Assembly (NCBI GenBank): GCA_024180945.1
Contig: JAKSGN010000006.1
Coordinates: 2,604,001 to 2,668,000 of the forward strand
Direction of reading: 5' to 3'
From: Macrophomina tecta
Taxonomy: Eukaryota > Ascomycota > Dothideomycetes > Botryosphaeriales > Botryosphaeriaceae
DNA: 64,000 bases
Notes under the pieces: generated by a model
What the model saw: only the letters and a program-made list of their open reading frames with translations
Told to the model about the DNA's origin: nothing
Database searches by the model: none
Translations under genes and position numbers: made by a program
Part shown: one piece after another, positions 58,560 through 64,000 of the stretch
Layout: every line of letters starts with the position of its first letter
Numbering within the stretch: the stretch's first letter is position 1

Positions 58560-58778
58560 TTAGCGGTGCTTGATAGGCACTATCGTCAGGGCGGGCAAAG
58601 AGCTGGGCGGAGAGGTTGTTGGTGGCGGTATCTTTGAGATTAGAGAGGCCATTTTTCTTAGGCTTGGGAGTTGCTTCGTGGATGAGTCTGGTTTTACAAG
58701 AGCTTCAAGGAGTTCAGTGGCCTAAGAGTCCTTAGAAGCGTTGCTTAGCTGGCGGAAGTAATGCCAGAGCTCTGTCTC
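58560..58778 (-). pseudogene. Possible degraded coding fragment
   Basis: On the minus strand one frame reads ETELWHYFRQLSNASKDS, an in-frame TAG (58724-58722), then ATELLEALVKPDSSTKQL and LRKMASLISKI before the next stop. The composition is unlike the surrounding GC-biased noise and resembles real protein on both sides of the stop. I do not recognise a family, and chance cannot be excluded. Confidence 0.25.
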
Positions 58779-59004
58779 ATGCGTGCTGCTACTGTTGTGA
58801 GGTTAATTCTGTTTATATCTAGTCTCATGTCGAAAGGCCTGATCAAATCCAGTATGCAAAGTTGACCTTCACAGTTATTTGGCGACGCAATGTCGTTGGT
58901 CTACACGAATCTGCCGAAAAATTCCTACCCTATATCACTCGCCAGGCAGTCATAGTAACCACCAAACCCGATGAACTATGCTACAGGAGATCTTGATGCG
59001 GACC

Positions 59005-59029
59005 AAAAAAAAAAAAAAAAAAAAAAAAA
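59005..59029. repeat. A25 homopolymer, the longest in the window
   Basis: Uninterrupted run of 25 A within the AT-richer 58.7-60.6 kb block, beside possible element relics. Confidence 0.9.
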
Positions 59030-60650
59030 CAAATCTAGGTCCATTCACAATCGCTGCTTACTCACAACGCGTCTGTAATGCGCAAATTGATTGGGCATCC
59101 ACGTTTTGGCATATAGGCCAACGATTATATATCAGGAGAATACGGGGAGTCGTCCGGATGTAAATATCATCGGCATACACTAAGCATTTGCGTCCGGTTG
59201 ACTGCTTGAACTGGTCCTATATGCTACCTCGCCCCTCCGTGCAACGGCAGTAGACTTTGAGCCACGACGCGGACAAGAGTAGGGTAATGCGCTTTCTTAA
59301 TGTTCATAGTCGCATGCCCAGCACTTTCACAGCAACACAGAGACCACTTCTGGCTTAACACATCCTCTGCCATTTTACCCAACTCCACCAATGGTAAGTT
59401 ACTTAATCAGCTTAGGACTCTCTGCAACAACTGCAGCTGACCCAGGACTAATGTGCAACAATATGCTTGATTCTAGCCTAACAGTGGATACACGCTAGGC
59501 ATTGCACTGGCTGGCCTCGTCTATACCTTAAGAAGTATCGCTAAATGCTGCCTATATCGATAATTAATCACCTATAGGACGAACCAGTGGCATTTGATTG
59601 CACCTTTCGTCGCCCGATCCTCTCGCTAGATGGGACACATACTTGATTGCCGCAGTAAGTGATATCATCAGAAGCACCTGCCAAGTTGCGGTTACGAAAA
59701 GAGCCAGAGCCACACACGAACGCCTGCTTTATATTCGCACTGGTGTTTGAGTGATGTGGATCCCGAAGACCGCCGACTCTTGGACGAATTGTTATCTATC
59801 GTTTACACGAAGAAAAATCGGCACCAAACAAGGGATAATAGCTTCTGGGACCAGTGTGTGTCGTATATGAGCACTACCGTCACATTAACGAAGCTTTGAT
59901 TCGCTGGCCATCGATGCACTCGAAACACAGGATGTGGGGAAAGGGCCATTCAGTCAGAATGAAAACAACATATACCACGGCGGTTCACTTCCGCTTTCGT
60001 CGCTCTGACATTCATTCGAAGACGCAGAAACAGTTTTTGGCCAGAAGATGGCCCCGAAAGCACTGATTGGGTGGTATTCTGCTCATTATCACAAATAAGA
60101 AATGGATATTTAAGGCTTCATGGAGTGAGGATTGTAAGCGCAAGACTGGCCAAACGAGTTTTTTGGCACTACTATATCTACGAGCCAACTCTCGGATTAA
60201 TGATGGCGCCAGTTCGTCAATAGGGCATGATTGATGTCCAACGAAGTTGCATGCGCTGAACTGCTTCCTAAGTGAGAAGCCGGGGTAAGGTTTGGCAATG
60301 TCCCATCATCGGAAGGGAATAAGCTACAATGCCTATCATTGAGTTGGTATGCGGATCACAATCACCACAAAGGCTTAATAGTCCAAATTATTCTGATTGA
60401 AAACGAAAAGCAAACCATTGATGATGGTGCAATAATACTTGTATACTCAGTCACTGGCCCGAACAAATGGAGACAAGGTCAAAGAAAAGACGTTCGAGAA
60501 GCTCGGCGCTGAAGGTTTCTTCGCTTGGCACGAAGTATTAAGGACCAACACTTAGGCTAACATTTTGAAATAGATCTATTCAAGAACGTCATTATTCGGA
60601 TATCGCGTGATGCGCACAGATGATTTTTCAAACTCTTCACATCGAATCAT

Positions 60651-62322
60651 TCAAGCACCTCCAACCTGCTTCAAGATACCCTCCAGGTTAATGCTCTTAG
60701 GGCGCTCAATCGGCAGACCGAGCGCGCGATCCCAGATCAACTGGGCAAGAGGACCAAGGCCACGGCTTACGCCGAAGGTTGCGGTGTAGTACAGTGTCTC
60801 CTTGAAGCCGTAGTAATGGAAGAGGACACCGGAAGAGGAGTCAACGTTGGGGAACGGATTCTTGGTCTGCGCAAAGAGTTAGCCGACGAAGGAAACAGGA
60901 TGGTGCGATAAGGAGGAGCAGATCCAGGTTGATCCTACCTTTCCATGCTCAGTGAGAACTTGAGGGGCGATGTCAGAGTTGGCCTTCACGAGGCGGAAGA
61001 CGGGGTCATTTGCAATCTCAGGCCTTGCAGCCGCAAAGTCCATAAGAGCTTGGAAACGGGGATCGGGCTTGCGCAGGACTGCATGACCGTAACCGGGAAT
61101 CACACGACCGGACTTCAGGGTAGTCCAGAGATAATCCTTAATGTGAGATTCGGTGAAGTCATTCGGGATAGCCTCCTTCATCTGGAGGATCCAGCGGAGC
61201 ACTTCCTGGGCAGCAAGTCCGTGCAAGGGTCCTGCAAGACCCTGAAGACCGGCGCTGTAGCTGAGGAAAGGGTCGCTCAGTGCACTGCCGACTAGGTGGG
61301 TGGCGTGGGCGGAGACGTTACCGCCCTCGTGGTCACCATGGAGAGCGAGATACAACCTCAGCAGGTCCTGGAAGCCCTCGTTCTCCTTGCCGCCCTTGCC
61401 CAGCATTGCGGCGAAGTTGTACGACCAGTCCTGGTTGACGTCGACCTCAGCAGGCAGCGAGCCACCACCGCGGTAGGCGTTCTGGTAAATTTTGGCGGCT
61501 ATGGTGGGCAGCTTTGCGAGGAGAGAGATAACGTCGTCGTAGGTTGGCTCCCAGTAGTCTGCCTTGTTCAAGCCCTGCTCGTACTTCTTCGCGAACTTGG
61601 ACTCGTAGTTGAGGGCAGACACAGCGCAGGCGAATTGGGTCATGGGATGGAGATCCTTGGGGAAGTCATCGAGCATTTTGGAGACGAATGCGGGGATGGC
61701 TGCCTTTTCAGCCAGCTCGCGCGACAGCTTCCGGACCTGAGAAGTAGTGGGGACCTCTCCAGTCAACAGAAGCCAGAACATGGCCTCAGGAAGCATCTCA
61801 GTGCCGCTGGTACCCTTGGGGAGCTGGGCCTGGCAGTCCTTGATGGTGCGGCCGTGGAAGCGGATGCCCTCGTTGGCGTCCAGAACGGAGCCTTCCCAGA
61901 CCATGGCCTTGAGGCCCCTGTTCTCTCGTCAGTTCCCGTTCAGCGCGGTGGAAGTGGGAACACCAACCTCATGCCACCCAACGTGTTTTCGACCTTGACC
62001 TCGCCAATGCTCTTATCCGCATGGGCCTTGACCTTCTTCAGCAGCTCGCGCTTGGCCGGAATGACTCTTGCAAGTGTCTCCTTGAGGCCAGGCTCGGACG
62101 AAGAGGCATAGCTGCGGGAGGGTTCGCGGGGTTGCACTGCGACGGTGTGATGTGAGGAGCCGGGTACGGACGGCGCGGCAAGTGGAAGGGCTTACCAGAA
62201 GCTGCCGTCTTGATCGCGGAAGGCTGCGAAGGCGTCAGTGAATAATTGGCACCATCAGGAACGCGGACGCTGACCCTCACGCTCCGGAAAGCTCTCGAGG
62301 CGGTGCGGGCGTTCAGTGCCAT
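60651..62322 (-). CDS. citA: Mitochondrial citrate synthase (477 aa)
   Basis: Minus-strand exons are 62322-62281, 62223-62196, 62136-61968, 61917-60939 and 60866-60651; introns of 57, 59, 50 and 72 nt. The enzyme condenses acetyl-CoA and oxaloacetate to citrate in the TCA cycle. An Arg/Ser/Ala-rich presequence ([14 protein letters not shown]) precedes [14 protein letters not shown]. Active-site elements are H312 (GPLHGLA), H358 (IPGYGHAV) and D415 ([11 protein letters not shown]), with [20 protein letters not shown] and [19 protein letters not shown], which separate it from methylcitrate synthases. Intron 1 is 57 nt, has no stop and is in frame, so retention would give a 496-residue protein; the gtgagg donor, ctgac branch and cag acceptor favour splicing. 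It is divergent from a 2-methylisocitrate lyase gene. Confidence 0.95.
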
Positions 62323-62904
62323 TGTCGTCAGCGCACAAGTGGGAAGGCAGGGGCCAATTGGCGTTCTGGAGCTCCTGGCGAGGGCTTGAAGGCGCCGGAA
62401 GTTGTGAAGAGAGCAAAAAGATGACGGGAGGGCAGGGCTGCAGCTCGACAGAGATTATCGGGGGCTGGGATCTGGGTGGAGGCGTCGACAGGAGAGAATG
62501 GGTTGCGTCGGCTCAGGCGCTGGCGGGCGGGCGTGCGGGGGCCCCAGACCTCGGCCCAGGGAGCTCTGACGTCTGCCGAAAGCCCCACGCGCTGCGGTCA
62601 AGAGGAACGCCTGCGCTTCTGCTCAGCCGCCGCAAACTTCCTCCGACATCGCGAGCCCTCTCACGCGTCGCCCCGTCCATTGTGCCCCCAGCTACCGCGG
62701 CGGCACGGCTTCCTGGCAGCAGTGATCGGGCGTGCACTTTGCTAACCCCACGGATCCAGCCCACAACCGACCCGCTTCCGAGGGATCTGCGCGGGCCGTG
62801 ACTCGTTCGCACCTCAGCTCCAACCTCACCTTTCTTCCCCAGTTCCCATTGCACGCCGTGCGGCCGAGCCTCAACTTGCCAGTTCCTAGAAGCCGTCCCG
62901 AGCC
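62323..62904. promoter_or_regulatory. Shared divergent promoter of citrate synthase and 2-methylisocitrate lyase
   Basis: 582-bp head-to-head gap, GC-rich, with no gene of its own. The arrangement would allow joint control, for example by carbon source, but no specific element was identified. Confidence 0.5.
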
Positions 62905-64000
62905 ATGTTCCGAACCACGTCGCGCGCTCTTTCGCGCCAGACCCGCCACGTCTCGCGCCTCCACTCCTCGCGTCGTCTTCTCCGCCCGCTCTCCACTTCC
63001 GCAGCCCGCATGGCGCCTTCTTCTCTGCCGTCAGTCTCGCCACCCGTATCCGCAACACTCCCAGCAGATGCTTTCCAGCTCCAAGCAGAGCCCGCAAAAG
63101 CAGGCGAGGCCGAGGACGCGCTTTTCGACGCCCAAGTACAACAGGTCAAGGAATGGTGGGCATCGCCGCGCTACAAGGGCATCACACGACCCTACTCAGC
63201 TGAGGATGTCGTGTCCAAGCGCGGCGCACTGCAGCAATCATACCCCAGCTCTTTGATGGCGCGGAAGCTGTTCAACTTGCTGGAAGAGCGTGCTGCTGAG
63301 GGGAAGCCGGTGCATACAAGTGCGTTGATTCTTCTTCCCTCCACTGTCTTTGCCACCATGCGCTACCGTGTTTGCATGCTCCCTAGTCTACATAGGCGCT
63401 GATTAATTGCTTGCGATCCACAGTGGGTGCCATTGACCCTGTGCAAATGACCCAACAAGCAGCAAACCAAGAAGTCCTGTACATCTCCGGCTGGGCTTGC
63501 TCGTCGCTCTTGACTACGACTAACGAGGTCTCGGCCGATTTTGGAGACTACCCGTACAACACCGTGCCGAACCAGGTACAGAGGCTATTTAAGGCGCAAC
63601 AACTCCATGACAGGAAGAACTGGGATAACCGCCGGAAGCTGTCAAAGGAGGAACGTGCCAGGACCCCATACCTTGACTACATGCGACCAATTATCGCAGA
63701 TGGAGATACTGGGCACGGTGGTCTGTCGGCTGTGATCAAGCTCGCCAAGCTCTTTGCTGAGAATGGCGCGGCCGCCGTGCACTTTGAGGATCAGCTTCAC
63801 GGTGGCAAGAAGTGCGGGCATTTGGCGGGTAAGGTTCTTGTGCCGACCGGAGAGCATATCAACCGCCTGGTCGCTGCACGTTTCCAGTGGGACTTAATGG
63901 GCAGCGAAAATCTCGTCATCGCAAGAACGGATTCGGAAAGTGGAAAGCTGCTCAGCAGTGCTATCGACGTCCGCGACCACGAGTTTATCCTGGGTGTGAC
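62905..64000 (+). CDS. mclA: Mitochondrial 2-methylisocitrate lyase (ICL-like), 3' truncated by window edge
   Basis: Exons 62905..63319 and 63424 to the window end; the 104-nt intron is in phase 1 and restores [16 protein letters not shown]. The enzyme splits 2-methylisocitrate into pyruvate and succinate in the methylcitrate cycle for propionyl-CoA disposal. A long mitochondrial-type presequence, rich in Arg/Ser with no early acids ([20 protein letters not shown]), distinguishes it from glyoxysomal isocitrate lyase. Visible family features are [27 protein letters not shown], the catalytic-loop region [24 protein letters not shown] with catalytic C269, and [10 protein letters not shown]. About 336 codons are visible of an expected ~600. 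Distinguishing it from isocitrate lyase rests mainly on the presequence and the residues after KKCGH. Confidence 0.88.

Larger units (their letters stand above)
50102..60650. other. 10.5-kb gene desert downstream of the zinc-cluster regulator
   Basis: No supported gene. Homopolymers include T22 (50934-50955), T18 (51031-51048), A12 (53469-53480), T14 (53798-53811), G12 (about 57218-57229) and A25 (59005-59029); a CA/GGACAC-rich simple repeat covers about 52432-52500. From about 58.7 kb the sequence becomes distinctly more AT-rich up to the citrate synthase gene, with scattered coding-like fragments that may be relics. The longest frame (54216-55421, minus) is Pro/Ser/His/Arg-rich and reads like GC-biased noise. 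Confidence 0.5.

Overview
The window reads as nuclear DNA of a filamentous ascomycete (Pezizomycotina). The evidence is short introns of about 49 to 180 nt with GT...CTRAC...AG signals, short intergenic gaps, and fungal-type proteins: a Las17/WASP homologue, a transmembrane GH3 beta-glucosidase, Ctr and Fre copper/iron proteins, a zinc-cluster regulator and a mitochondrial 2-methylisocitrate lyase. I cannot fix the class or species from sequence alone. I recognised no tRNA, rRNA, CRISPR array or intact transposon.

Layout. 0-6 kb: 3' part of a RAD1/XPF repair nuclease gene, a small conserved protein, and a WASP/Las17 actin regulator. 6.7-12.1 kb: three adjacent genes for copper handling, namely a GPI-anchored BIM1/X325-type LPMO-like copper protein and a Ctr copper importer (both on the minus strand), and a ferric/cupric reductase diverging from the Ctr gene. 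13.5-16.7 kb: a membrane-anchored beta-glucosidase. 18-24.4 kb: a GSI-type glutamine synthetase-family enzyme, an SDR oxidoreductase and an Msc7-type membrane-anchored aldehyde dehydrogenase. 25.2-27.5 kb: a fungal DUF262 (GmrSD N-terminal, DGKQR) protein. 28-34.6 kb: cupin protein, dienelactone hydrolase, NmrA-like protein and a SAM methyltransferase. 34.8-40.3 kb: TYW3, then a DUF2461 gene with unusually long introns. 40.3-60.6 kb: a gene desert with one recognisable gene, a Zn(II)2Cys6 regulator at 48.7-50.1 kb; it is rich in A/T homopolymers and low-complexity sequence. 60.6-64 kb: mitochondrial citrate synthase, divergent from mitochondrial 2-methylisocitrate lyase, which runs off the end of the window.

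How genes may work together. The strongest functional unit is the copper group: a reductase to make Cu(I), a Ctr channel to import it, and a surface copper-binding protein of the family that assists Ctr1 in Cryptococcus. The citrate synthase/2-methylisocitrate lyase pair joins the TCA and methylcitrate cycles in the mitochondrion. Other neighbours (repair nuclease, WASP, TYW3) look like ordinary housekeeping genes.

Exon boundaries were worked out by hand from splice signals, reading-frame phase and expected protein continuity. Every spliced model given here closes in frame.
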